This document shows, in pieces, positions 36,456-44,604 of a stretch of 49,023 nt of DNA. Below the pieces are notes generated by a model that searched no databases, was not told the DNA's origin, and was given only the letters and a program-made list of their open reading frames with translations. The first letter of the stretch is position 1. Each line of letters begins with the position of its first letter. This DNA is from a virus, in IMG/VR virus record IMGVR_UViG_3300005295_000015, positions 1 to 49,023 of that record. The stretch is one strand, 5' to 3'. The translations under genes and the position numbers were made by a program.

Positions 36456-37748
36456 CTAGTCCGCGTTAAGGAAGTCCAACGAACTCATGCCCGCTGGAAT
36501 CTTAGATTTCTCACCGCTCTTATTATTTCCGCTATTATCAGAACGGGATGCGGATTTATTCCCTTGGCCGCTCGCTACGTGCCCATTTCGATCCTTATCG
36601 GATCTCCTAGAGGGCGCTACCCCTTGCAGCGCCTCTCCCCGAACTTTTCTAATCACCTGGGGTAGAATAACCTTTGCTCGCTCTTGGTAAGCTCGCCTAA
36701 TCTTACCCACGTATTCTGGCGAGAATTTGTTAGTCTGAGCAGTCTTCCACATCTTTTCGCTCAGCTTCTTGAGTTCCTTGTCTTTATGAAGAAGTTCATT
36801 AACGTTGTCAACTGCTTCATTGATAGCAGTTCGCTTAACGTAAGAACTCATACGACCCTTTGGATCGATATGTTGCTCGACTGTTGCTTTAATAGTCGCG
36901 CTAACCCTCTCCTGAACTTCTCTCTGATTCGTTTCTAACTTTTCATTCTGGAAAGCTTCCCGTTCTTTCTCAAGATCACTCTTCTCCTTAGTCTGAGCTT
37001 TTCCAAACCTTTGAGGAGGAGTAAACTCTTCTGTTCCAAAAGCGAATTCATTAAGAATACGAGCCGCAGTCATGAGATCATCATCCTTCTTTTCAGAGGA
37101 TAACTTTCCCATACGGGCGACGGTGCTTTTAATTACTGTCTCAATAACGTGGAAGTAAGCATCATTATCTACTTTAGCTAATTCAGGCAGATAGTTATCA
37201 ACCATCTGTCCGAAAGCATCAGGATTGGACTCTTTAAGAGTCTTGAAAAGTCCTGCTGGAGAACCCTGGTTTAATTCCTTATCAATCTGTCCATATTCCT
37301 CTAGACGATTCTGGGCTTCCTTAGCATCAGATAAGGTAGGAAATACCTGACGATAATCCCTAGCCGCGTAATACGACTTCTCCAACTGGGGATATTTCTT
37401 AAAGAGATCAGGGAAGTCCTTAAGAACCTGAGCTCGGTTGAGAGGCTTGAGAACGTATTCGATTTCGTCGTCCTCATCCTCGTCTTCGTCTTCCGACTCG
37501 GACTCGTCTTCATCCTCTTCTTCATCTTCATCCTCATCCTTGTCTTCTTCCTTACCCTTAGACTTGAACTTGGATTCTTTCTTTTCTTCTTTATTTTCTT
37601 CGTCTAGTTCATCATCTTTATTAGAATCATCATCATCATCTTTATTAAGTTCCTCAGCGATGTCTAGAACAGATAGACCTTCCCCATTAGGAGTAGGAGG
37701 AGCTTCATCAGGAAAATAGAGAGGTAGCTTAATTAGTCGATCCAACAT
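36456..37748 (-). CDS. Scaffolding protein, highly acidic
   Basis: A 430-residue protein between portal and capsid genes. Residues 30-95 are one of the most acidic stretches in the window (runs of Asp and Glu broken by Ser and Lys). They are followed by helical segments with QNRLEEYGQIDKELN and REAFQNEKLETNQREVQERVSATI and a basic C-terminus with RKVRGEALQGVAPSRRSDKDR. The layout of acidic N-terminus, coiled coil and basic capsid-binding end is typical of phage scaffolds. A serine-rich frame on the other strand is only its shadow. The start overlaps the portal gene by 20 bases. Confidence 0.8.
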   Translation of the reverse strand: MLDRLIKLPLYFPDEAPPTPNGEGLSVLDIAEELNKDDDDDSNKDDELDEENKEEKKESKFKSKGKEEDKDEDEDEEEDEDESESEDEDEDEDDEIEYVLKPLNRAQVLKDFPDLFKKYPQLEKSYYAARDYRQVFPTLSDAKEAQNRLEEYGQIDKELNQGSPAGLFKTLKESNPDAFGQMVDNYLPELAKVDNDAYFHVIETVIKSTVARMGKLSSEKKDDDLMTAARILNEFAFGTEEFTPPQRFGKAQTKEKSDLEKEREAFQNEKLETNQREVQERVSATIKATVEQHIDPKGRMSSYVKRTAINEAVDNVNELLHKDKELKKLSEKMWKTAQTNKFSPEYVGKIRRAYQERAKVILPQVIRKVRGEALQGVAPSRRSDKDRNGHVASGQGNKSASRSDNSGNNKSGEKSKIPAGMSSLDFLNAD

Positions 37749-40098
37749 GTTCCGGTCCCTTCGGAGCCATTACTTTATCGTTTTGGGGTTTACCTGATTT
37801 AGCTCCTTTTTTATCAGGTTTCCCTCCCGGACCTTCTTCAGAATTTAAAGCTGCTTCCTGCTCCATTTGCATCTGCTGTTGCATCTGTAAAATCTGTTGA
37901 TGCTGTTTCATGTGCAGGAGAACATTTTCATATCCAGCTGGATTCTCGACTTTAGCTAATCTCCCTGCCTCCGAGATTAACCAAGAACGGCAGATACGAG
38001 CATGAATCTCGTGATTATCTACATCAGGCTCGATAGGAACTGAAGGCATTCCAGCTTCAGCTATCATTTCTGGAGGAGCCGCTCCCATTAGAACAGCCTG
38101 TTCTACTTCCGGAGCAATCATAGGCTCCGAGTTGATCAGTTGAACGATCTCCTCTAGCTGAGCGAGCCTATCATCCTCGCCTGGCATTTGAATATCATCG
38201 AGCCCGACTACTTCAGCGAGTAATCCGATGTTCTCAGGAGAGATTAGAGCTTGCATTACCGTAGGATCAGCAGCCTGAAGGAATTGCATGATAGTATCCT
38301 TCTTCTGCATCCAACTCTGAGGCAAATTCTCTGCAGCTTCTAATTCAATATCTCCGATCTTTCCATCGAGTTCAGCTTTCCGGATGAAAACGTTGATGTA
38401 GTTTCCTGCACTATCCTTATCAACAAACCGCTCATCCTCAACCAGTTCATCGATATACATGGGAATAGATTTGGAGAACATATCTTTCCACCAAGCAGTA
38501 ATCATTTTCCAAGGCGTTTGAAGCCTTTGCATTGCCTGATTCTTGCTCATTGAATACTGAGCAGCTGTTTTAGAACTATTAGGCTGACTTCCACCATAAA
38601 GGGAGGGAAGAGCACCAGAGGTAAACTGTCCTAACTGCTGAATCTCCTGACCGAAAGGTAAAGTTTCAGCCGAAAGAGTAGCAGTTTTAACCTCATAGAA
38701 CGCATCACTTAAAGTTTTTCCTCCTTTAGGTGTAGCCGGGAAGATCATACCAGGGGCAACTTCTACTTGCCTATAAGCGTCAAAGTTAAGAACACTGGGA
38801 TCAGCAAAGGTCTGTGGAATCCCGTGTTCGATCGTCTGGAGAACAAGCGAGATAAGCTCGTTCGTAATATCCTGAATAGAGGTAAGGAGTAGTCCCAGCG
38901 GCTGAAAATGTAAATGATCACTAAGAGGATTACGGGCAATAGTCCAATGATCGTCGAGATCCTCATTGTATGCCTCTGCAAACTCATCGTTTGCGAAAAT
39001 TACCTTGCATCCGTTAGGATAAAGCTTTTTCAGTTCGTTAACGTCAGATTGCTCAGTGATATAATGGTAAGAATTAGGTCTAAGCCAGCAGTATCGGAGA
39101 GTGACAGTATTGACGGGATACTCTCCAAGGTATTCAGGCGATAGCCTACCCCATCGTTCGTAGGGATCATAGACCCCGCCAGATCCAGGTCCAAACCTTT
39201 TTGCATCAAAAGTCTTGCTTCGTAGATTTTCAAATCTAGCCCGGACATCAACATAATTTACCTCATGTGAATAAATAAGGTAAGGACATTCAGAAGGCTG
39301 TTTTGCATAAACAGAAACTTTAACCGATAGACGGCCATGAGCTTCTAAGCAGATACGAGATTTAGGACTAGTTTTAGTTCCTACTAACTTCTGAACTACA
39401 ATCTTTGCCTTCTGAAGTCTAGGATCAACTAACTCTGAACACTTAGGACAAGCTAACTCTTGAGAAGCTAAGAGTTGATTAGGAACTTGTTCTGGACCGG
39501 GATTACTTTGGTCCTGAATCTGGGAATTAAATAGTTCATCAATTTCAGAACCACAGAAGGGGCAGATATGATGATCTTCTTCAACATTCTTGTATTCATC
39601 CGTCTCGTAAGTTCCATACTTCTCATCTTCTCTAGCGTAGTTGTAACCGAAGATCAATCCTTCAGTGCAATAGATAAATAATGCGTGCGTCCAGAGATAA
39701 TTGACGTCGTTATGCTTATAGAGAAGTTTTGCAATTTTATCTCCTCCTTTAGCAGTTGTGATATCAAGTGGATCTTCAGCATCATCAGGAGAGCACTTAA
39801 GAGGAGGAACCGTTGTTGACAGAGCGGCAATAATGGACTCGAGATAAGCTCTAAAAACGTTAATTCTCTTATCGTAGAATGCAGCATCTCCGTAAGAGGC
39901 CTCATATACCGACTGGTCCCATACTCTCCAGTCGTGAGCAGTATCACTCCACCACACATTAGTTAGATTATCCCAAAAATATTTTAGTTGTTTAGAGACA
40001 CGGATTTGTCTCTCCCGCACAGAGCGATCTTCGTCCTGAGCAAAATCTACAATTTGCTTAAGTAGACGTTGAATCCGTTCACTAGGAACATTATTCAT
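37729..40098 (-). CDS. Portal protein with zinc-ribbon insertion
   Basis: A 789-residue portal protein of the podovirus type. The N-terminus begins RIQRLLKQIVDFAQDEDRSVRERQIRVSKQLKYFWDNLTNVWW, and the wing and crown portion contains GALPSLYGGSQPNSSKTAAQYSMSKNQAMQRLQTPWKMI, typical of large portals. A zinc-ribbon with HICPFCGSEI (near residue 180) and CPKCSEL (near 220) interrupts the wing, which is unusual but seen in large environmental phage portals. The C-terminus is rich in Gln and Met. It forms the DNA channel of the head and sits between terminase and scaffold. Confidence 0.88.
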   Translation of the reverse strand: MNNVPSERIQRLLKQIVDFAQDEDRSVRERQIRVSKQLKYFWDNLTNVWWSDTAHDWRVWDQSVYEASYGDAAFYDKRINVFRAYLESIIAALSTTVPPLKCSPDDAEDPLDITTAKGGDKIAKLLYKHNDVNYLWTHALFIYCTEGLIFGYNYAREDEKYGTYETDEYKNVEEDHHICPFCGSEIDELFNSQIQDQSNPGPEQVPNQLLASQELACPKCSELVDPRLQKAKIVVQKLVGTKTSPKSRICLEAHGRLSVKVSVYAKQPSECPYLIYSHEVNYVDVRARFENLRSKTFDAKRFGPGSGGVYDPYERWGRLSPEYLGEYPVNTVTLRYCWLRPNSYHYITEQSDVNELKKLYPNGCKVIFANDEFAEAYNEDLDDHWTIARNPLSDHLHFQPLGLLLTSIQDITNELISLVLQTIEHGIPQTFADPSVLNFDAYRQVEVAPGMIFPATPKGGKTLSDAFYEVKTATLSAETLPFGQEIQQLGQFTSGALPSLYGGSQPNSSKTAAQYSMSKNQAMQRLQTPWKMITAWWKDMFSKSIPMYIDELVEDERFVDKDSAGNYINVFIRKAELDGKIGDIELEAAENLPQSWMQKKDTIMQFLQAADPTVMQALISPENIGLLAEVVGLDDIQMPGEDDRLAQLEEIVQLINSEPMIAPEVEQAVLMGAAPPEMIAEAGMPSVPIEPDVDNHEIHARICRSWLISEAGRLAKVENPAGYENVLLHMKQHQQILQMQQQMQMEQEAALNSEEGPGGKPDKKGAKSGKPQNDKVMAPKGPEHVGSTN

Positions 40099-40255
40099 CT
40101 GAGGACTTTCGAGCGAATTTCTTACGCTTATCCTTAGGAGTTTCCTTAATAAATTCCTTAGCTACTCCCTTTTTTATATGATCTCCAATGCCTTTAAGTC
40201 TTCCATGAGCAGCAGCTTGCATAAACCTATACTGCTTACCCGACTTTGCTGGCAT
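40091..40255 (-). CDS. DUF3008-like small protein
   Basis: A 54-residue minus-strand ORF that overlaps the preceding gene by 20 bases and the portal gene start by eight. It begins MPAKSGKQYRFMQAAAHG, then KGIGDHIKKGVAKEFIKETP, the pattern of the small MPAKSKxQxRxM proteins (DUF3008-like) that often lie next to phage portal and terminase genes. It is very basic. The function of the family is unknown. Confidence 0.7.
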   Translation of the reverse strand: MPAKSGKQYRFMQAAAHGRLKGIGDHIKKGVAKEFIKETPKDKRKKFARKSSDE

Positions 40256-40634
40256 CAGAATCCTCTTCTTCTAGATCAAGTTCTTTCTCTAAAGTCTCGA
40301 TCCTTTTTTCCGCATCCTTATCAATCTTGGGAACCTGAATCTTAGCTTCTGCTCGTTGTTGCTCTTCTAGAAACTTTTTCCTATCAGCAGATTCTAATTG
40401 TTGCCTAAGAACGGACCAAGGAGTATACTTACTCGGAACTGGCTGAAATGCTGATTGAGGAATAGGAGAAGGAGGAGAACTTTCCCGCAATCCTAATTTA
40501 GCTAATGATTCAACCAACCTTTCCGAGCGCATGAGCTCCTGTTCAAATAGAGCACGGAAGTAAGCACAGGACTCGCATTCCGGTCTTTGTTCTAAATTGA
40601 ATAGCTTTTCTAAGATCCGTCCGAAAATATTCAT
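40236..40634 (-). CDS. Hypothetical protein between terminase and portal
   Basis: A 132-residue charged protein with an ECESCAYFRALFEQELMRSERLVESLAKLG start (one CxxC) and a long helical C-terminus (EEQQRAEAKIQVPKIDKDAEKRIETLEKELDLEEEDSD). Proteins with this CExCxxLRxQLExERxxxxxLL pattern recur at this place in phages. It overlaps the terminase gene by four bases. Role unknown, perhaps head assembly. Confidence 0.65.
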   Translation of the reverse strand: MNIFGRILEKLFNLEQRPECESCAYFRALFEQELMRSERLVESLAKLGLRESSPPSPIPQSAFQPVPSKYTPWSVLRQQLESADRKKFLEEQQRAEAKIQVPKIDKDAEKRIETLEKELDLEEEDSDASKVG

Positions 40635-42280
40635 CGCCTTTTATACCTCGTTACAGGCATTAGTTTCCCGCTCGTTTCTAACCTTGAGGCTTCTCGATAG
40701 TATGAGGTCCAGTCCTGTGTTCGCTGAAGATTTGCAACAATAATGGATTGCTGTTCAAGTCGCTTAAAATCTTCTGCAGCCTCTGCGAAATATTTGTCTG
40801 CTGTGTCACAAGCATATCGAATAGTATCATAAGGATCATCACCATCAAACTCAGCGACATCCTCATTAGGAATTCCATCACTGGACTTAGCATAGACACA
40901 GGACTTAATAGCATTAATAAGAAGAGGGCACCTCCCATCAAGTATTTGTAGCTTTGGAATACTTTGCTCTTCTGTTGGAGGCTGAAAGAGTTCCAGATAT
41001 GCTTGATACTCTTTAACCCCTTTGTTCCGATATAACCAAGCCGCGTGAAGTTCGTTGTATTCGATTTGCTCTTTCTTTGGGACATACTTCTGCTTCCATC
41101 TTAGAAACTCGTGGAGGAGGAGCTTCCCTGCTATGCGCCGACCGGGAGAATTATCTGATAAATCAATAGGAACCCCAAGGGCATCTTCTATCTGCTGTTG
41201 GATTGTATGTTCCTGTCCTCGATCTTGTCCTACTGATTTACAGAATACTATCCTTTTAAAATTCTCTCTCTGGAAATACTCTCTTACATAGGGAGCCCAT
41301 TCCTCGATCTTCATCTTTCGGAAGTGCTGCTCCCTGTAACAATAAACTCTACCTGTTGGGGAGATAGCTAAATAAAGGACGTAGGTCATAGCCTGGAAGC
41401 CCCAGTCCCCAACAAGAAGACGAGGCCACCAGTCTGGAATGTCAAATGCTTCTACAACATGAAGAGCATTATCAGGTTCATCTGGGTAATGACGATCTCG
41501 GAATTCCTCGAATACTTGGCCGAGATAAGCATCAAAGTTTCCGTAAAGTTTAGCGTTCTTCTCTGCTTCAGGTAATGCTTCTAAGCTCGCTGCATAAGTT
41601 GGATCAATGTGGGGATTATCTGCTTGCGTTGCGAATATAAATACCCGCTTAACCCCTCCACGTCCAACGATAATCTTTCCACCAGATTTCCATGGATCTA
41701 CGAATCTTTTCTTAACCCATCCATGCCCAATGTTACCAGGCATCCCTGCTGCTCTAATAATCGAGGGAAGGGAAGGATCAGAAGTACGAACGCGAGTAAA
41801 TCCAATATAGAGATAAATCCATTCTGTAAATGAAGTGAGCTCGTCTGGAGAAAATAGGTTAATCTCCATCGAATCGTATTTATGAACGTCATCTTCATTC
41901 TCACAATGACCTAGATAGATTACCGCCCCTGCATTTGCTAAACCGGAACCTCCCATCTGATCCACACGTGGAAAGGTCCAGGCCATATCCGACTTATTAA
42001 AGGTAGCTCCAAATCTGCGATAAATATCTCGGCTTCTAGGAACGATTTCGTTTCTAAGTTCTGGGAAAGTCCTCCGCATGAAAACCTGTTTGAATCTTGG
42101 GTTTTCATGTAACTTGTGAACGATCGGGTAATAGAGAAGAACGTCAGACTTCCCTGAACCCGCGCCACCACCATAGAATGCTTCCTTTACAGACCAAGGA
42201 ATAGTAAGGAATGGTTCCTGCTTTAGGTTAGGAATCCATCCCTCATCTTTTCCGATACTCTTTGGATCTATCCGGGCCAT
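40631..42280 (-). CDS. terL: Terminase large subunit
   Basis: A 549-residue DNA-packaging motor. The ATPase Walker A is GGAGSGKS at 38-45, followed by VFMRRTFPEL. Walker B with the catalytic acid is INLFSPDEL at 140-148 (D146, E147). The nuclease domain starts with LLVGDWGFQ (D292) and ends in the EFDGDDPYDTIRYACDT region, which supplies the last acidic residues. The length is normal for the family. It cuts concatemeric DNA and pumps it into the head through the portal encoded downstream. The stop overlaps the next gene by four bases. Confidence 0.93.
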   Translation of the reverse strand: MARIDPKSIGKDEGWIPNLKQEPFLTIPWSVKEAFYGGGAGSGKSDVLLYYPIVHKLHENPRFKQVFMRRTFPELRNEIVPRSRDIYRRFGATFNKSDMAWTFPRVDQMGGSGLANAGAVIYLGHCENEDDVHKYDSMEINLFSPDELTSFTEWIYLYIGFTRVRTSDPSLPSIIRAAGMPGNIGHGWVKKRFVDPWKSGGKIIVGRGGVKRVFIFATQADNPHIDPTYAASLEALPEAEKNAKLYGNFDAYLGQVFEEFRDRHYPDEPDNALHVVEAFDIPDWWPRLLVGDWGFQAMTYVLYLAISPTGRVYCYREQHFRKMKIEEWAPYVREYFQRENFKRIVFCKSVGQDRGQEHTIQQQIEDALGVPIDLSDNSPGRRIAGKLLLHEFLRWKQKYVPKKEQIEYNELHAAWLYRNKGVKEYQAYLELFQPPTEEQSIPKLQILDGRCPLLINAIKSCVYAKSSDGIPNEDVAEFDGDDPYDTIRYACDTADKYFAEAAEDFKRLEQQSIIVANLQRTQDWTSYYREASRLETSGKLMPVTRYKRR

Positions 42281-42675
42281 TAAGGAGCAGGAGTAATTAC
42301 TAACCTAAAATTCCCATTACTCTGGAAAACAGGAACTGCTAATACTGTAAAAGAAAGAGCCGGAACAGGAACTTTTAATGATTCTCCAGCTACATTAGTT
42401 GCAGTAATCTGGATGCTGTGATTCCCTACTGTAAGAGCAGGGAGTGGAGATTCACACTCAACATTAAGGAGAACGATGGAACAAGTAGGAACAAATGTAG
42501 TTCCCGTTGTAGTATTATCGATATAGTGCTTATAGGTGAAGGACAGGGCCTGAGCTACAGTGGTCGCCCCAGTAGGAGCATTAAAGACCATCTTAGCTGT
42601 TGGTCCTACTTGAACCTGGGAGAACGAAGAACTAGGAATTAGAATGATTGATAGAAGCAGAATTAACTTTTTCAT
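42280..42675 (-). CDS. Exported Ig/fibronectin-like protein
   Basis: A 131-residue protein with a clear Sec signal peptide: KK, the hydrophobic run LILLLSIILIP, and SSSFSQ with likely cleavage around residue 20. The mature part is one beta-sandwich (AQALSFTYKHYIDNTTTGTTFV, LPALTVGNHSIQITATNVAGES) resembling Ig or fibronectin type III domains, with two cysteines. An exported protein just upstream of the terminase gene is unusual; it could act in the periplasm or at the cell surface. Its stop shares a base with the terminase start. Confidence 0.7.
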   Translation of the reverse strand: MKKLILLLSIILIPSSSFSQVQVGPTAKMVFNAPTGATTVAQALSFTYKHYIDNTTTGTTFVPTCSIVLLNVECESPLPALTVGNHSIQITATNVAGESLKVPVPALSFTVLAVPVFQSNGNFRLVITPAP

Positions 42676-42823
42676 TATCCTTAACCTCTAAAACTAAATT
42701 TCTCATCCCACAACCAGGACAAGCCCCATTAAGATTAACCTTATGAAGCTCGATCATAAGGATGATTTGACACTTAGTGCATCTTAATCTAGCTAGTTCT
42801 CCGTGAGGGGAGTTTATACCCAT
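42632..42823 (-). CDS. Small zinc-ribbon protein
   Basis: A 63-residue protein with RCTKCQIILMIELHKVNLNGACPGCGMRN, two CxxC pairs 20 residues apart, a clear zinc ribbon of the Com-like type. It overlaps the exported-protein gene by 44 bases and the membrane-protein gene by 35 bases. Com-like zinc ribbons in phages can regulate translation, but this is only a comparison. Confidence 0.65.
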   Translation of the reverse strand: MGINSPHGELARLRCTKCQIILMIELHKVNLNGACPGCGMRNLVLEVKDNEKVNSASINHSNS

Positions 42824-43040
42824 TTCTTAACAACTCTTCCTTCATCATTTGATGATCTTGTTCTAGTCTAAATAATCTTCCCAACATCGAAGTAGGTTCA
42901 TCAGTGCTTCCCATTATCTCTAATAACCGGTCCACTTTCTTTCCTGTATTCCAAATTAGGCCCGCTAGAGATACTATCAAGGCAACTAGCAGGGAAGTCA
43001 CCAATTGGTTGAGAACAATCATGGTTCCCTGGGAGTCCAC
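42789..43040 (-). CDS. Membrane-anchored coiled-coil protein (holin or spanin-like candidate)
   Basis: An 83-residue protein. A single transmembrane helix near the N-terminus (LNQLVTSLLVALIVSLAGLIW) is followed by a charged coiled coil (KKVDRLLEIMG ... MLGRLFRLEQDHQMMKEELLRNGY). This resembles XhlA-type holin partners or inner-membrane spanins. No other lysis gene is adjacent except the zinc ribbon, and the endolysin lies 8.5 kb away. An internal Met (residue 7) may be the true start. Confidence 0.6.
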   Translation of the reverse strand: MDSQGTMIVLNQLVTSLLVALIVSLAGLIWNTGKKVDRLLEIMGSTDEPTSMLGRLFRLEQDHQMMKEELLRNGYKLPSRRTS

Positions 43041-43042
43041 AT

Positions 43043-43255
43043 TTACGCAATCGTAAGGGTATACGTTCCACCGCTCGCTGTCAGAGTAATCGTGTTAGAA
43101 CCCGTAAGTGCAAAAGTGCGAACCTGCCCATTAGTTAAAGTAAGAGAGAGAACCTCTCCAGGAAGATCAAAATCGATATCTACAATGTCTGTGATCACGA
43201 TAGCGGTCGCCGTTAAACCAGGACCAACCGCTGCAGTTACAGTAGCTTGACTCAT
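43043..43255 (-). CDS. Small beta-rich structural protein
   Basis: A 70-residue protein of alternating Thr and hydrophobic residues (ATVTAAVGPGLTATAIVITDIVDIDFDLPGEVLSLTLTNGQVRTFAL), typical of beta proteins in phage virions. It is coupled to neighbours that look like the same type. Function unknown. Confidence 0.6.
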   Translation of the reverse strand: MSQATVTAAVGPGLTATAIVITDIVDIDFDLPGEVLSLTLTNGQVRTFALTGSNTITLTASGGTYTLTIA

Positions 43256-43265
43256 TTCCTTCTCC

Positions 43266-43589
43266 TTAGATATCTTTCGCGACTAGAAGTACTGAAACGC
43301 TTGCTCCGCCCGAGATTGCATCAAGTTCAACGTAGATGAACTTAACATTAGTATTAACTGTTCTAATCTCCCCAATCACGACAGTGCTCGTATCAATGAT
43401 GGAGAAAGTAACTCCGTCAAGAGAACCCCAGAGTTTGAAAGTGCAGGAAGCTGGATCAGTTCCAAAGAAAGTCTGCCAGGTTAGAGTAGTGCTTCGATCA
43501 GGAAGTGCGTATTGAGTAGACTCTAATCCAGCACTGACAGTATCTTCATCAAAAAGAAGCTTAGGAATATTCAAGTTTAGAAGTTTCAT
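43266..43589 (-). CDS. Beta-sandwich virion protein, tandem paralogue A
   Basis: A 107-residue protein sharing a pattern with the next gene: LPDRST...TYQ/TWQ strand, KLWGSLDGVTFSIIDTS and FIYVELDAISGGASVSVLLVAK. The shared GSLDGxxFSxxxxS core and the closing xSVxxxAK strand suggest an internal duplication. It is probably a minor structural protein. It shares a base with the upstream paralogue. Confidence 0.6.
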   Translation of the reverse strand: MKLLNLNIPKLLFDEDTVSAGLESTQYALPDRSTTLTWQTFFGTDPASCTFKLWGSLDGVTFSIIDTSTVVIGEIRTVNTNVKFIYVELDAISGGASVSVLLVAKDI

Positions 43590-43993
43590 TAAAGTTTCTC
43601 TCTCTTTGCTATGATAGTTGCTGAAACTCCTGAACCCGTGTTAACCCTAGCTGCGATGAACGTGCAATTCGTCTGAATGGTGAAGACTCCAGCGCTCGAT
43701 TGATTCTCTAGAACGGAGAAGTGAGTTCCGTCTAATGAACCAAGGAGATCAACGTCACTGATAGTTCCGATGAATTGATAGGTGATCCTGGTAGAACCAT
43801 TAGGAAGTGCGAAGGAGGAACTAACGGTATCATCTCCTGCACCAGAAAGAATAGTCTTAGGAACATCTACTGAGAGAAGTCCACCCCTTACCGTAATAGG
43901 CTCAGGCGGGGGAGCTACACTAACCCCTAGCCCCAGTGTAAAGAACTGGAGCATCGTAGATTCGGGAATTCCTAATGGTATTAGTCCGTTCAT
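43589..43993 (-). CDS. Beta-sandwich virion protein, tandem paralogue B
   Basis: A 134-residue protein. The second half (VDVPKTILSGAGDDTVSSSFALPNGSTRITYQFIGTISDVDLLGSLDGTHFSVLENQSSAGVFTIQTNCTFIAARVNTGSGVSATIIAKREKL) parallels the whole of the neighbour. The N-terminal extension is proline-rich. Probably duplicated structural modules; role unknown. Confidence 0.6.
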   Translation of the reverse strand: MNGLIPLGIPESTMLQFFTLGLGVSVAPPPEPITVRGGLLSVDVPKTILSGAGDDTVSSSFALPNGSTRITYQFIGTISDVDLLGSLDGTHFSVLENQSSAGVFTIQTNCTFIAARVNTGSGVSATIIAKREKL

Positions 43994-43996
43994 TGA

Positions 43997-44599
43997 TTAG
44001 GAAGCTCTAGTAATCGAAGTCGGATCAGTTTCTGAATCAAGAGTGAAGGTCATGGAAGAAGTGCTTCCGTCTTCCTTTTTAACCGTAAGAGTAGTTCCGC
44101 TTAATGACTTCTCCATCAAGAATCGAGTAATCATCAACAGTGCTTGAGCATAAGAAGGACGAGAACCATCAGCTGCGACTGAATCGGCAACTGCTGTAGT
44201 TAATTCAGCTAATCCACCTCCAGCAGTTACGTCTACAGTTCTATCTGCGGTTGTGGGACGGAGGGCGCCTACTTTAGAGATAGAGAAGGAACCAACTACT
44301 TCGTTAACGACAGATACTGAATCTACAGTCCCTGCACTAATCACTACATCAAAGTTAGAACCGGCTGCGTAGAAGGAACCATCCGCACTCGTATCAATAG
44401 CTACATGATTAAGGCCGGTTTTAGAATCGAAGTCTACTGTTAGAGTGATTCCAGCGCTCGACTCTCCAGTATCATTGTCCTTATAGACTCGAAGGGCTGG
44501 AGAGCCCGCTAGGGTGAACGGAATACCAGTAGTGAACGAGCGAGTAGTGAATTTGAAGTAGACTACTTTAGAAGGAGTGTAGTCACCAGCGTAAGGCAT
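43997..44599 (-). CDS. Virion protein, appendage/baseplate-like
   Basis: A 200-residue protein with PYAGDYTPSKVVYFKFTTRSFTTGIPFTLAGSPALRVYKDNDTGESSAGITLTVDFDSKTGLNHVAIDTSADG. This is the common phage module with FKFTT...GxPxTLAGxPxxxVYxxN, GITLxVDFDxxTGLNxV, and a later VGSFSISKVGALRPTTADRTVDV. The family is widespread in tailed phages as hypothetical structural proteins near fibres. Function unknown, but structural placement is likely. Confidence 0.65.
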   Translation of the reverse strand: MPYAGDYTPSKVVYFKFTTRSFTTGIPFTLAGSPALRVYKDNDTGESSAGITLTVDFDSKTGLNHVAIDTSADGSFYAAGSNFDVVISAGTVDSVSVVNEVVGSFSISKVGALRPTTADRTVDVTAGGGLAELTTAVADSVAADGSRPSYAQALLMITRFLMEKSLSGTTLTVKKEDGSTSSMTFTLDSETDPTSITRAS

Positions 44600-44604
44600 T
44601 TACT

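Noticed and set aside
37438-37719. Plus-strand serine-run ORF
   Set aside because: It is the reverse complement of the Asp/Glu-rich run in the scaffold gene; GAN codons read backwards give serine runs.
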